Shown here piece by piece: positions 22,539 to 32,883 of a DNA stretch of 64,000 nt. Where the stretch lies: assembly GCF_014145455.1 (NCBI RefSeq), contig NZ_JACIVB010000049.1, positions 1-64,000 of the forward strand, given 5' to 3'. Below the pieces are notes generated by a model, which was not told the DNA's origin, made no database searches, and was given only the letters and a program-made list of their open reading frames with translations. Made by a program: the position numbers and the translations under genes. Origin of the DNA: Limosilactobacillus rudii (GTDB taxonomy: Bacteria > Bacillota > Bacilli > Lactobacillales > Lactobacillaceae). The number at the start of each line of letters is the position of its first letter. The stretch's first letter is position 1.

Positions 22539-23378
22539 TTGTCTATGCAGAATCCACAACTATATTTAAAAATTGGTGACCAACCGGAATTCAATATTGC
22601 TGATAAGGTTCAAGGATTACGTTACTTAGGAGATAATTCAACTCCAGTAATTAATAATTCTTTTCTTGATGTAGCGGGGGTAGACGGAAGTAAACTTCAA
22701 TACTCTACTTTTTCAAGATATCAAATAGCTGCTAACTTTTTCCTACGATTTACTGATTGGCAGGATTTCAAGCTAGCTAAACACCAATTCTATCGATTGT
22801 TTGGCCAACGCAAATTAATACGAATGCGAACGGACGTGGAATCTTCCATAGTCCGTTTTGTTTACCCGAATTTACCTGAGATTAAACCCAGTCAAGATTA
22901 TGCTCATGATGCTTTGTTTACAATGAACTTTGATAATCCATCTGGATATCGCTACTCTCTATACCGTAGTAATTCTTTATATAATTTTGAATCTGGCATT
23001 AATCAATTTGGTGAATTAGGATTAGACCATGCGCCTAATTATCATTTCACTACAAATAACTTCCAAGTATTTAATCCAAGCGATATTGCTATTGATCCTT
23101 ATGGTCAAAAGCATGATTTACAAGTTGTTTGTCATTTTAATGGTAATTCAATGAAAATTATCAATTCTACTAATAGTAGTGAATGGGAATATAAAAAACC
23201 ATCAAATGGATCAGAAAACATAATTCTTAATGGAATTAATACGACTCTTAATGGTCAACCCGCTAGTGCTAATACTGACTACGGTAATCTAATCCTAAAT
23301 ACTGGCTGGAATGATATTGCTGTTACCGGTGCAAACAGTGTAGATATTACTTTCAGTTTTCCTTTTATTTATCTATGA
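22539..23378 (+). CDS. distal tail protein (Dit)
   Basis: 279 residues from TTG 22539 (AGGAGG 5 nt upstream) or 277 from ATG 22545. N-terminal Dit ring domain (KVQGLRYLGDNSTP; FLRFTDWQDFKLAKHQFYRL; RKLIRMRTDVESSI) typical of siphovirus tail component family proteins, with a C-terminal beta-rich part. Hub between tail tube and baseplate. Overlaps Tal by 4 nt (ATGA). Confidence 0.85.
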   Translation: MSMQNPQLYLKIGDQPEFNIADKVQGLRYLGDNSTPVINNSFLDVAGVDGSKLQYSTFSRYQIAANFFLRFTDWQDFKLAKHQFYRLFGQRKLIRMRTDVESSIVRFVYPNLPEIKPSQDYAHDALFTMNFDNPSGYRYSLYRSNSLYNFESGINQFGELGLDHAPNYHFTTNNFQVFNPSDIAIDPYGQKHDLQVVCHFNGNSMKIINSTNSSEWEYKKPSNGSENIILNGINTTLNGQPASANTDYGNLILNTGWNDIAVTGANSVDITFSFPFIYL

Positions 23379-25228
23379 GACCTGGACTTACCCAAAAAAT
23401 CACAGTAAGAGGACAAGGACGCACCGAAGTTGAGCCTCTTAATTGTGTCGATCCAGATAGTTTCTATATTACATGGGAAATTAATTCTACTTGGAGCTTA
23501 CAGTTTACGGCTTATCAAGATGGTTCTTTAGGCTATTCAATGTTGGATAGTCAAGCTTCCGTCTTTTTTGATGGGCAAGAATATATTATTAAGCAAGCTG
23601 AACCAGATGCAAATTCTGGGCAGAACTCGTTAGATATAGTTGCTACTCATGTTTATTTTGAAATTGGACGTATTCGTAAATACAAAACTTATGTTGATCC
23701 TCAAGATAATGATAAGCAAACAGATGTGAGGGTTAATGGTGGAACTCAAATAGATAACGATGATAGTAGTGATGATACTGATCCTAATGCGCAAAAAACT
23801 TCATCGCAGTCAAAAAATGGTGATACCACTACAACAACTACAGTAACTAAGACAGACGAGACAAAAGAAGACTCTGATGAAAATCAAATATCTTATAAGA
23901 TCGAAGATGTTTTGAAATATTGGTTGGATGGCAATACACTAGGCTTTTCATATCAAGTTATTGGTAATTTTCCATCGTCACGGATTGAACAGTTATCTGA
24001 TGGTAGTGGGACTGATATGCTTAGTAAAATTACTGAGCATTGGCCTAATGCAGTTATTTATCCTGACAATAAAGTAATTAGAGTTTATTCCCAAGATCAA
24101 TTTAATAAAGATTATGGAAATAGGTTAGATTACTTGTATAACACTACTGAATTCAAGTGGACTTTTGATTCTACTAGCTTAACAAATGAAGTTATGTGCA
24201 TAGGTGGAAAGTATTCGATTGAAACAGAAGTTGACACGGATACGGGCAGCGATGATCAAGCTACGAGCATTACTAAAAATGCTCAGGGTGTTATTGACGA
24301 TGCGCGGTCATATCTAGGAATTCCTTATGTATACGGGGGAGCAGGTGGAGCACGAGGGGGCAATCCACGAAATGGAATGGATTGTTCTTCTTATGTATCT
24401 CAGGTATATCAAGACTTTGGTATTCATATTCCAGCTCAAACCGTAGCAATGGAACCATATTTTCATGAAGTTAGTTCTCCTCAGACCGGGGATGTTGGTT
24501 TCTATGGAGCTCATGGGAATTCTTATCATATTTGTTTGTTTTTAGATGCTAATACTATTATTTTTGAACCGCAACCCGGTGAAGTATGTAAAGAGGAACC
24601 AGCTAGTTGGTTTTATCCAAGCTGGGTCGCTCGCAATGATCAAATGTCAAGTATCGTTGGTAGTGGCGGGTCAGCAGGAGGAAGCGATAATCAAAGCAGC
24701 AGTACCTCTTCTTCCATTGAGTATTATTATTTTGCTCCTTTCATGTATCGTGATGAAGAGTCAATAAAAAAGTACGGTGAATTTCCGGCAGAGCCAATTG
24801 AAGATGGTCGCTTTAGTGATAAAAATGCAATGATCGAATATGCAAAGACAAAAATTCAACCTAATCCAGCATTATCCGTTGAAGTAACTACTTATACAAG
24901 TTTTAAACCAATAGCTGGCGATATGATTCACATTATGGTAAGAGATCAACAAATTTCTACAAATGAAGCTGTTGTAGGTTTTAATTGGTATCCCTTTAGT
25001 GCAAGTAATCCAACATCCGTAACATTAAACACAAATACTCAAAATATTCTAGATTATCAGAATGCACGCAATAGGAGTTTAATTGAAGCTATTAATTCAA
25101 TTAAACAATCACCAAGTTATCCAGATCAATCAACAAACATTCTTACTATTACAAGAGAGGAGGCAAACCGAATTGAGCAATACGTCGAACAGCAAAACAA
25201 GCAAAATCAACAAGAAGAGAACAGTTAA
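23375..25228 (+). CDS. tail-associated lysin (Tal) with NlpC/P60 domain
   Basis: 617 residues. N-terminal prophage-tail (gp27-like) part interrupted by an Asp/Thr-rich linker (residues about 125-170). At residues 306-415 lies an NlpC/P60 cysteine peptidase: ARSYLGIPYVYGGAG, MDCSSYVSQVY with catalytic Cys near 335, and SYHICLFL with catalytic His near 383. It closes the tail tip and cuts the peptide stems of peptidoglycan at infection. The tail part resumes after a Ser/Gly linker (about 430-450). Confidence 0.88.
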   Translation: MRPGLTQKITVRGQGRTEVEPLNCVDPDSFYITWEINSTWSLQFTAYQDGSLGYSMLDSQASVFFDGQEYIIKQAEPDANSGQNSLDIVATHVYFEIGRIRKYKTYVDPQDNDKQTDVRVNGGTQIDNDDSSDDTDPNAQKTSSQSKNGDTTTTTTVTKTDETKEDSDENQISYKIEDVLKYWLDGNTLGFSYQVIGNFPSSRIEQLSDGSGTDMLSKITEHWPNAVIYPDNKVIRVYSQDQFNKDYGNRLDYLYNTTEFKWTFDSTSLTNEVMCIGGKYSIETEVDTDTGSDDQATSITKNAQGVIDDARSYLGIPYVYGGAGGARGGNPRNGMDCSSYVSQVYQDFGIHIPAQTVAMEPYFHEVSSPQTGDVGFYGAHGNSYHICLFLDANTIIFEPQPGEVCKEEPASWFYPSWVARNDQMSSIVGSGGSAGGSDNQSSSTSSSIEYYYFAPFMYRDEESIKKYGEFPAEPIEDGRFSDKNAMIEYAKTKIQPNPALSVEVTTYTSFKPIAGDMIHIMVRDQQISTNEAVVGFNWYPFSASNPTSVTLNTNTQNILDYQNARNRSLIEAINSIKQSPSYPDQSTNILTITREEANRIEQYVEQQNKQNQQEENS

Positions 25229-28200
25229 AGTTATTGTTGGAGAGATTGGGCGAGATACTAAAACAGGTATTTTAGGGCGTGGTTACTCTTACGATAACGG
25301 TGCCACTTTTCATGTAACAGATACAATGTTTGGGCGACTTTATGATAAAGGTGATATAGAGTCGATCTGGAACAACGGAGCCGGTCACAAAGTTGCTGAT
25401 GAAATAAAAGCTGCTACGGCTGACTTACCTGAAATAAGGAAGCAAGCCGATAGTGCTGTTAAGTTTGCCGAGTCTGCTATTGCTGCAAGTAAAGTTAATA
25501 GCGATGCACAAGTTGCGATGGATAGTGCTATTGCTGAAGCTAAGGCTACTGCTAATAGTGCATTGAGTGATGTACAACAAGCAATGGCTAATGCTTCTAG
25601 TGATGCCGCACAGATTAGGCAATCCGTTGTTGATGTTCAGAATGAGGTCAATACGGCTAAGAGTGCTAATGAATCATCAGTTAATCAGTTGAAGTCTGAA
25701 ATTGCAGACGCTCAAAAGCACTTGGCAACCGTTAACGACCAGCTTAATCAAGCCCAGTCGGCAGTGGCTAATACGCAAGCACAAATCAATAGTAATGTTG
25801 CTCAGATTGAGTCTGAAATAGCGGCTAACCGTACTAACGTGCAACAAGCCTTGAATGCTAATTCAACAGTTGCTACCCAGTTAGATGTCTATACTAAACA
25901 GGCGCAAGAACAGGGTAAGACAATTAAAACCATTCTGAATACTCAGGATGGTTTTTCTACTGCTATTGCGGATGTTAAAGGCAATGTGACTAAGGTTACT
26001 GATGCAGTTACCGGCTTAACGGCAAGCCTCAAAGATACGCAGAATAATGTTGCAACTATGCAAGTTCAAGCGGATAAGCTATCAGGTATCTTATCTGATA
26101 ACAAGAAGAATGTAGACAAATTGCTATTAACGGCAACGAAGTTGAGCAATTCAATTAGTGATGCGCAAGGACGACTAAGTACGATTGAACAAACCTCCAG
26201 CGAACAGGCAACGACTTTATCCGATTTGCAAGGAAATCTGTCGCAGGTCAAACAGACAGCTGACAGTGTTACTAAGACGTTGAAAGACGCACAAGGAAAC
26301 ATTGAGCAGTTACAGACAACGGCTAAGGGGACGACTGAACAAATCAGCAACCTTAAAGGTGACGTTGTAAGTCTGCAAAAGGATGTCAAAGGTATTAAGC
26401 TGACGATTGCTGACCACGATAAAAACATTCACACTCTGCAAGCGGACAGCAAGTCTCTACAAGACGACATGCGCGACGCTAAGGGTAATATTTCATCGTT
26501 GCAGAAAACAGCAACTTCATTAGACAGTGAGTTCAAAGACCATGACGGTCGACTAAGCAAGGTTGAACAGACGGCTACTGAACATACTAGTGAACTAGCT
26601 GATAACAAGAACAACATTGATAAAGTTTCGCAAAAAGCAGATAGCTTGCAACTGTTGCTTGGCAATGCTCAGAATGACATCAATAACATTAGAGTAACTG
26701 CTAATGGACTCAATGCTCGTTTAACGACACAAGGTAATGATATTCAACAGATTAAAGCGAATGCTTCGGGATTTAGCACCCGTTTAGCAGGCGTTGAGAA
26801 GTCCGGTAGTGAGTTAGCTAGTCGATTGAATGGACTAAAAGTAGGAACAAGTAATCTACTACATGATTCTGATACGTTCTCAAGCTGGTACAAGGGACCA
26901 TCAATTAGCATCTCAACAGATAAGTACCTCAATGGAGCAATTGCCGTTCTAAAGAATACTGGTTCTGGTGGTGACTCACTAAATGCCCAATTAGATGGAC
27001 CATATGATAACCAGCCTGTCACTTGGACGGTATATGCCAGAGCTGATAACGCTGGAGATAAACTTCACACTGAGCTGTGGGGCGGAGGCGGTATTACCGA
27101 CCAAGCTTTGACTACTGATTGGCAAGTTTATAAGTTTACTGGGAAACGTGATACTAGAAATCACAGCTTTTATCTATGGGGCTGTCAAGGCAATAAAGGG
27201 AATGTTTATGCGGTCTTACCGTTTGCCGTAGTAGGGAACATAATTGGTAATTGGGCACCAAACGCTAGTGATATTGCAGACAAAATTACCACTAACTCGC
27301 TGGATATTAATGCTACGAAGAAGATGTTAGAGGTCAAAGCTGACCAAACAACGGTTAACAATCTAACTGGTCAACTTCAACAAGAGCAGGCTCAGCGAAA
27401 GATATTAGCTGACCAGATTAATCAGAAAGTATCGTCAACTGAATATCAGACGTTGAAGGATAAGGTTAATGGGTTAAAGGTTGGCGGACGGAATCTATTG
27501 ATTGGAACTAGTGAAAACGAAGTATCAGGTAAGGCTTATGCATTTGCCGATTATCAAATTTCAGGTGGCTTACAACCTAATAAAACCTATACATTATCCG
27601 GATGGGCCCGAGTTGACCAAGATTCACTTAATCATCATCAAAATGTATTTATTGATGCGTATTCTGAGGATTGGTCGTGGTCAGTCAGCTTAAATGTTAA
27701 CAGTTCTTTAACGGATCAATATAATAAAATTACGTTCACCACCCCGAGTGGAAAAATTTTTCACCCATCTGTAACTGTGTATCTTGCTCATCCAGATGGC
27801 GGAAACAATGAAAATAACAATGATGTGATTTCTGGTATGGCTTTTATTAAAAAATTAAAGCTTGAAGAAGGAAATATCGATACAGACTATACCCACGCTC
27901 CCGAAGATACTATTGCCTCAATCAAGAAGAACTCAACCGCCATTGATGAAAACAGTAAGCTTATTAGTCTTAAAGCTAATCAAACAGACGTCAATAACAT
28001 TAAAGGCACCGCTGAACAATTAAACGCTCGGCTTAATATTATGGCTGGAGAGGTCAAGTCAAAGGTTGATGAGACACGAGTTAACGGCTTAATTGATGCG
28101 CGTGGATATGCAACAAGTTCAACCGTGCAGAACTTGATTAGTCAAAAAGCGGGACAATTGAGCGAGTCGATAACTAACCTCGAAACTAAGTTTAATTCAT

Positions 28201-29996
28201 CATCAAGTATTAATCTTGCTGAAAGGACTAATCAAGGGACTGCAAATTGGATGTGTGACCCTGGTACTGGTGCAACTAACTTAACTGAAATTAATATTAA
28301 TGGAGTACGAGGAGTTCGATTTAACAATACCCGTAAAACTACAACTTGGTGGGTAGCAAAGTATGCACTTAACCTTAATAATTTTGAACCTAATACTGAC
28401 TATGTAATTAGTTTTGATGTGCGAACTTCTCAAACTATCAATGCAAGTGGAACTTTGAACATCGCGGGTGGGGATAGCCTGCATGGATATTTCACTAATG
28501 GTGGTTTCAATCAGCACTTTAACGCTAATCAAATTACGCATGTTAGTGTTGTTAGACACACTAATGGTAATTTAGATAAATTAAATAGTGAAAGTTTTTA
28601 TTTTAATATTTGGAATCTAGGTCAATGCGATTGGGTTGATTTTGTTAATTTTAAGATTGCTCGCGGTACGATTGATAAAGGCTATTCTCCTGCTCCTAGT
28701 GATAACGCTACAGTAACTCAAGTTCAGAGCGTTCAAGCCTCTATCGACGGCTTGCAGTCTAACGTTACTAACTACAAGAATGATACAAATTCCAAGTACA
28801 CACAGCTATCAGGCTTGATGCAGTCAAAGGTTAATCAAGGCGATTTATCTTCTGTTAGAACTCAGTTAGCTAATGCGATTAATGACCGTGTTGGTAAAGG
28901 CGAGTTGTTATCGCAAATTAACTTAACTGCTGGAAATACATTAATTCAGTCGAATAAGCTGTACCTTGATGCATCATCGGTTGTCTTTTCAGGACGTGCC
29001 TTTATCCCAAGTGCCGCAATTTCAGAACTCGATGCTGATAAGTTGACATTCTATGGTAATGGCTCACGAGCTACTATCGGTGCTAGTGTTGCTCAATATG
29101 ACCAAGATAAGCTTAAAAGCACGATTAATCTGCAGTATCAGGGTGGTTTTGAAATCCACTCATCAAACAATCTTGGTTCTATCTTAACCATGCACGATGA
29201 TACTGTGCGACTAGCTTCTAAATCTCAGGTATATGGGCCGGGTTCTGGTCATCCTCTTAATCAACAATATTCAGGCTTTTGGGCAAGCAAGAATTATGCA
29301 TTAATGAACGCAGTTGACAGCGAAGGCAAGACAACTGGTTGGACAATTGGGCCAAGCAATAGTCAAGGCTACCGAGCTTATTTGTATGATAGTTCAAGCA
29401 CAACGCAGCCAACGCATGGCGTCGGTATTGGAACCAGTTCTCGCTTCGATGTTTATGCTGGAAATTCAAATATATTCTTGGGACCTGATAAGGCAGAATT
29501 ACGTGGTAGTGACTATGCTACGGTTCATGGAAACGATCATACCTTTATTGAAGGTGGGAACCAACAAATCTATATGCATAATGGCGAGGTTAATATCGGT
29601 AATCCTAATGACACTGGTAATGCAACTGGAGTTCACCTTCGAGTCTTTGGCTGGGCTTCTTATAACGGTTATGTTGAAGCAATGGGTTGGACAACTAAAT
29701 CAACTCTTTCAAGTAAGACGAGAATTGAACCGCTTGATACCAAGAATGCGTTGGATAAGATTATTCAAACTGATTTGACTACTTACCAATATAAGGCAGA
29801 GGTGGCGCAAGGTATGACTAAGCGCCATGCTGGACCAATCATTGATGATATCCATGATGTGGCAAAATACTATACACCGGACGAATTCATAAACGAACAG
29901 CGTTCAGGACGTTCTGATGCAGATGTAATTGGCTACCTAATGGGAGCCGTTCAAGAATTGAAGAAACAATTAGATAAAGTAAAGGAGAAAATTTAA
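25173..29996 (+). CDS. tail fibre / receptor-binding minor structural protein
   Basis: 1607 residues from TTG 25173, set by GAGAGGAGG 9 nt upstream; the frame is open further left inside Tal. Residues 80-560 are long coiled-coil repeats (Gln/Asn/Ala rich). Three beta-sandwich modules follow, starting GTSNLL (558), GGRNLL (770) and NLAERT (1013), the style of carbohydrate-binding modules. The C-terminal 100 residues (TKSTLSSKTRIEPLDTKNAL...) resemble the S74 intramolecular chaperone that trimerises fibres. Likely binds cell-wall sugars. Confidence 0.82.
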   Translation: MSNTSNSKTSKINKKRTVKVIVGEIGRDTKTGILGRGYSYDNGATFHVTDTMFGRLYDKGDIESIWNNGAGHKVADEIKAATADLPEIRKQADSAVKFAESAIAASKVNSDAQVAMDSAIAEAKATANSALSDVQQAMANASSDAAQIRQSVVDVQNEVNTAKSANESSVNQLKSEIADAQKHLATVNDQLNQAQSAVANTQAQINSNVAQIESEIAANRTNVQQALNANSTVATQLDVYTKQAQEQGKTIKTILNTQDGFSTAIADVKGNVTKVTDAVTGLTASLKDTQNNVATMQVQADKLSGILSDNKKNVDKLLLTATKLSNSISDAQGRLSTIEQTSSEQATTLSDLQGNLSQVKQTADSVTKTLKDAQGNIEQLQTTAKGTTEQISNLKGDVVSLQKDVKGIKLTIADHDKNIHTLQADSKSLQDDMRDAKGNISSLQKTATSLDSEFKDHDGRLSKVEQTATEHTSELADNKNNIDKVSQKADSLQLLLGNAQNDINNIRVTANGLNARLTTQGNDIQQIKANASGFSTRLAGVEKSGSELASRLNGLKVGTSNLLHDSDTFSSWYKGPSISISTDKYLNGAIAVLKNTGSGGDSLNAQLDGPYDNQPVTWTVYARADNAGDKLHTELWGGGGITDQALTTDWQVYKFTGKRDTRNHSFYLWGCQGNKGNVYAVLPFAVVGNIIGNWAPNASDIADKITTNSLDINATKKMLEVKADQTTVNNLTGQLQQEQAQRKILADQINQKVSSTEYQTLKDKVNGLKVGGRNLLIGTSENEVSGKAYAFADYQISGGLQPNKTYTLSGWARVDQDSLNHHQNVFIDAYSEDWSWSVSLNVNSSLTDQYNKITFTTPSGKIFHPSVTVYLAHPDGGNNENNNDVISGMAFIKKLKLEEGNIDTDYTHAPEDTIASIKKNSTAIDENSKLISLKANQTDVNNIKGTAEQLNARLNIMAGEVKSKVDETRVNGLIDARGYATSSTVQNLISQKAGQLSESITNLETKFNSSSSINLAERTNQGTANWMCDPGTGATNLTEININGVRGVRFNNTRKTTTWWVAKYALNLNNFEPNTDYVISFDVRTSQTINASGTLNIAGGDSLHGYFTNGGFNQHFNANQITHVSVVRHTNGNLDKLNSESFYFNIWNLGQCDWVDFVNFKIARGTIDKGYSPAPSDNATVTQVQSVQASIDGLQSNVTNYKNDTNSKYTQLSGLMQSKVNQGDLSSVRTQLANAINDRVGKGELLSQINLTAGNTLIQSNKLYLDASSVVFSGRAFIPSAAISELDADKLTFYGNGSRATIGASVAQYDQDKLKSTINLQYQGGFEIHSSNNLGSILTMHDDTVRLASKSQVYGPGSGHPLNQQYSGFWASKNYALMNAVDSEGKTTGWTIGPSNSQGYRAYLYDSSSTTQPTHGVGIGTSSRFDVYAGNSNIFLGPDKAELRGSDYATVHGNDHTFIEGGNQQIYMHNGEVNIGNPNDTGNATGVHLRVFGWASYNGYVEAMGWTTKSTLSSKTRIEPLDTKNALDKIIQTDLTTYQYKAEVAQGMTKRHAGPIIDDIHDVAKYYTPDEFINEQRSGRSDADVIGYLMGAVQELKKQLDKVKEKI

Positions 29997-29998
29997 TT

Positions 29999-30238
29999 AT
30001 GAATAATGAAGAATTAGTACAAACTGCACGAGAACTAGCAGCACGACTTTCAAATGCCGAGATTGACCGAGCTAGCTTTAAGGCACAGGCAATTGAATTA
30101 ACAAATGAAAATGACCAATTAAAGAAACAAATTGAAGAACTAAAAGCTAAGTTGCCAAAGGAAGACGACAAGAAAACAGATAGTCAATCACAAACTGATA
30201 AGCCAGAAACAAAGCAAGACCCACAAGCTAATAAGTAA
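29999..30238 (+). CDS. small coiled-coil protein
   Basis: 79 residues, ATG behind AAAGGAG. Residues 1-55 form a charged coiled coil (ELAARLSNAEIDRASFKAQA), and the tail is Lys/Asp/Gln-rich and disordered. Probably a structural accessory of the fibre. Function unknown. Confidence 0.65.
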   Translation: MNNEELVQTARELAARLSNAEIDRASFKAQAIELTNENDQLKKQIEELKAKLPKEDDKKTDSQSQTDKPETKQDPQANK

Positions 30239-30253
30239 GCTGTGGGCCTTTTT
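30220..30253 (+). terminator. terminator inside the tail-fibre cluster
   Basis: CCCACA pairs with TGTGGG, with AGCT pairing inside, followed by TTTTT. Confidence 0.6.
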
Positions 30254-30280
30254 AGTACAGATATTTAGGAGGTAATTATT

Positions 30281-30544
30281 ATGGCTGAATTACAAGCAAA
30301 TCAATTCACTTACAATTTTGATACTTCAACTGGCAAATTCTTAAACTTTCAAGTAACTCTTGCTGGTAATCCATCTGATGGTGAGTATCTAAATAACCAA
30401 ATTCGTGTTCACGAAAACGAACTCGGCGAGGGTAAGAATTATACCAATGTCACGATGAATGACGTTGTTGAAATTGCCCGGAAGAAGTTAGCTGATTATG
30501 TTGCAGTTAAAGACACAGCAACCACACAAGCTAATAACCAATAG
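30281..30544 (+). CDS. hypothetical tail-cluster protein
   Basis: 87 residues, ATG behind TAGGAGG. Beta-rich start (FTYNFDTSTGKFLNFQVTLAGN) and helical end (DVVEIARKKLADYVAVKD). Often found near fibre genes; no named function. Confidence 0.65.
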   Translation: MAELQANQFTYNFDTSTGKFLNFQVTLAGNPSDGEYLNNQIRVHENELGEGKNYTNVTMNDVVEIARKKLADYVAVKDTATTQANNQ

Positions 30545-30555
30545 GAAGTGATTTA

Positions 30556-31734
30556 ATGGCTAAGCTGTTATGCTTTGGTGATTCGATTATGTGGGGTGTA
30601 ACCGGCTTCGATGCTGCACACCCACGAGCCGACCCGCCAATTCCAGTTAAGATTGGTCAAATATTAGGCGTTGAAGTTAATAATCAAGCGGTTAGTGCTA
30701 CCTCTGTTAATGATGGTGATAAGTCGCTTGTGTCGTTGTTACCAACTGTTAATCTGGCTGACTATGACTATATTCTATTGGGCTATGGAGCCAATGATTG
30801 GGGCCTTAACCGTGAAAGTTTAGACGCCTTAAAAGCTGGGTTGTCAATGTTCAGCTCTATGTATCAAGTATCAGGTAGTCACGCTTATGTATTAGTTGAT
30901 TTGATGATTGAATCATTCATTAATAATGCGACTAGCCTTGATAGTCCTAACCAACTCGGGATTACGCAAAATCAAGTTATGGACGTGTTCAAGGACTGGG
31001 CTATTGACCATCAGTATCACTATTACGATTGGCGAGAAGACCCGCTGGTTACGCCAAGCAATTACAAGTCGTTACTTGGTGACGGTTGCTTACACCCGAA
31101 TTTTGATACACAGATGAAAATGGCTCAGCGTTTAGCTGACTATATTAAATCTACGGCTGGTAACATTCCACCTAAGCCAGATAATCCTAGTCAACCAGAT
31201 AAGCCAAGTAACCCAGATACACCGATAGTCAATCCAATACCACCTGACGATCACCCAGATAAACCAGTTGAACCAGATAAGCCGGTTGTTAAAACAATTG
31301 ATGAGCTTAAAATCGACCGCTTAACCGATTTATTCGGAATTGGAACTAATATGAGTAACGGGGTTGACCGGACGCTCAACAAGATTAATGAGCTTTATAG
31401 TAATCTTGAACAAATTATGGGAACGGATAAGAAGCAGGTTAAAGCGACACTGACTGCACCCGGTAATAGTCTTAGCCGTCCATTACGCAACTATGTGTTG
31501 ATGAGCTTCTTTAATCTGGAAACAGCAGTTAATGAAGTAATCCAATTGTGTAATCAGAACTGGATTGTTAATCCACAAACGGGTGAGAGTACACCGCTGT
31601 TAACTTTACAAAGGCCAGACCGATTAACTACTGATACCAATTATCAGCAAGCAATCAATGATAACTGGCAAGCAATTGAAGAGGTCTTAAATAAATTAAT
31701 TCAGTATCTTAACCAAGTACTAAAAGGAGAGTGA
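30556..31734 (+). CDS. SGNH hydrolase domain protein of the baseplate
   Basis: 392 residues. The N-terminal 200 residues are an SGNH/GDSL hydrolase: GDSIMWG (Ser 10), LLGYGANDWG (block III), and DGCLHPN (Asp-x-x-His). A Pro/Asp linker follows (PDNPSQPDKPSNPDTP style, residues 205-245), then a helical domain that may bind the tail. It probably removes acyl groups from host surface polymers at adsorption. Confidence 0.8.
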   Translation: MAKLLCFGDSIMWGVTGFDAAHPRADPPIPVKIGQILGVEVNNQAVSATSVNDGDKSLVSLLPTVNLADYDYILLGYGANDWGLNRESLDALKAGLSMFSSMYQVSGSHAYVLVDLMIESFINNATSLDSPNQLGITQNQVMDVFKDWAIDHQYHYYDWREDPLVTPSNYKSLLGDGCLHPNFDTQMKMAQRLADYIKSTAGNIPPKPDNPSQPDKPSNPDTPIVNPIPPDDHPDKPVEPDKPVVKTIDELKIDRLTDLFGIGTNMSNGVDRTLNKINELYSNLEQIMGTDKKQVKATLTAPGNSLSRPLRNYVLMSFFNLETAVNEVIQLCNQNWIVNPQTGESTPLLTLQRPDRLTTDTNYQQAINDNWQAIEEVLNKLIQYLNQVLKGE

Positions 31735-31738
31735 GAGA

Positions 31739-32842
31739 ATGGCAGAAACAATTGATGAGGCTTACCGTAACGGGCGAGTAGTCCTTGATGTGACGATGTC
31801 TTCTGATAAAGTAATCCGAATCGATGAAATGAATGGTCACCAAGGCGATAATGGCCGAGTGGTTAAATTTGTAATGATCGGTCAACAAGGACGACCATTT
31901 AATATGCAGAATCGTAGTCTTGACCTTGTCGGCGTTGATAGCGCTGGTAAAACAAAGATTAGCGGTAACACCATGAACATAATTAGCCCGTCATTAGGAA
32001 AGCTAGACTTTACAATTCCTGGAGCTTTCTATCAGCGAGTTGGTGATTATGACCGAGCTTACTTCCGTATTAAGGATAATAACGACCAAGTCATTTCTAC
32101 AATTAATGTAATGTTTAGCGTCATTCAAGGCGTGGGCTATATGACACAAGGCGATTCACAAATCTTTGACGGCAATGTTGAAAACAACATGGCCCGAATT
32201 GAGCAAAAGGTTGCGAACTTTACCAAAGAACTATATGGAATGTTAGACGGTACTAATAGCGCTGCTAAGATTGCCCGTGAATCCTTGAATGCGGTTCTAT
32301 CTTCCATTCAAGCTAATCAGGTTGCGACTAAGGGTGGTAATAATGTCTTCACTGGTCAGAACACCTTTCACGGAACAACACAGATTGATAAGCTAAGTGG
32401 TAATGCGCTTCAACCGGCCTATGATTATGCGAACAACGCAATTAATGCAGCTAAGGCTAGCTTGGCAGATAATGAATCCGGTAAGCAGTACGAATACAAA
32501 GCATGGGGAGTCAATGGATGTCGTGCGCATAACGATGTGAGATGTACGCTAATCAAGTTCAATAAGTATGTTGGTTACTGTAAGCTTGAAGGGACGTTTG
32601 ACTTTCCAGCAATGAAGCCTTATGAAAGTCGGGAAGTAATCAATGTTGACCAAGCGGCAATGAACGGCGGTATTTATGCCTTCCCTCGCTTAACACCGCA
32701 GAACGAAAATAACGTCTTGATGTTTGAATATAATACTGGAGACAGTGGCCATATCTGGATGCACCACCAATCAAATAGTTATGACGCAACTAAACCTGAT
32801 TCGGAATATATCCAGATTGGTTGGTTCTGTTCTTGGCGATAA
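31739..32842 (+). CDS. baseplate upper protein (BppU N-terminal domain)
   Basis: 367 residues. Residues 1-130 match the BppU_N type (RVVLDVTMSSDKVIRIDEMN, MIGQQGRPFNMQNRSLDLVG, VMFSVIQGVGYMTQGDSQIF). A helical linker with NVFTGQNTFHGTTQID and a C-terminal beta domain (YEYKAWGVNGCRAHNDVRCT) probably form the receptor-contact part. Confidence 0.8.
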   Translation: MAETIDEAYRNGRVVLDVTMSSDKVIRIDEMNGHQGDNGRVVKFVMIGQQGRPFNMQNRSLDLVGVDSAGKTKISGNTMNIISPSLGKLDFTIPGAFYQRVGDYDRAYFRIKDNNDQVISTINVMFSVIQGVGYMTQGDSQIFDGNVENNMARIEQKVANFTKELYGMLDGTNSAAKIARESLNAVLSSIQANQVATKGGNNVFTGQNTFHGTTQIDKLSGNALQPAYDYANNAINAAKASLADNESGKQYEYKAWGVNGCRAHNDVRCTLIKFNKYVGYCKLEGTFDFPAMKPYESREVINVDQAAMNGGIYAFPRLTPQNENNVLMFEYNTGDSGHIWMHHQSNSYDATKPDSEYIQIGWFCSWR

Positions 32843-32845
32843 AAC

Positions 32846-32854
32846 TGATATAAT
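32846..32854 (+). promoter_or_regulatory. extended -10 promoter of a moron gene
   Basis: TGA-TATAAT just after the BppU stop codon, before an independent gene with its own terminator. Confidence 0.55.
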
Positions 32855-32883
32855 TAATTCAACAATTAAAGGGTGGATTGATT

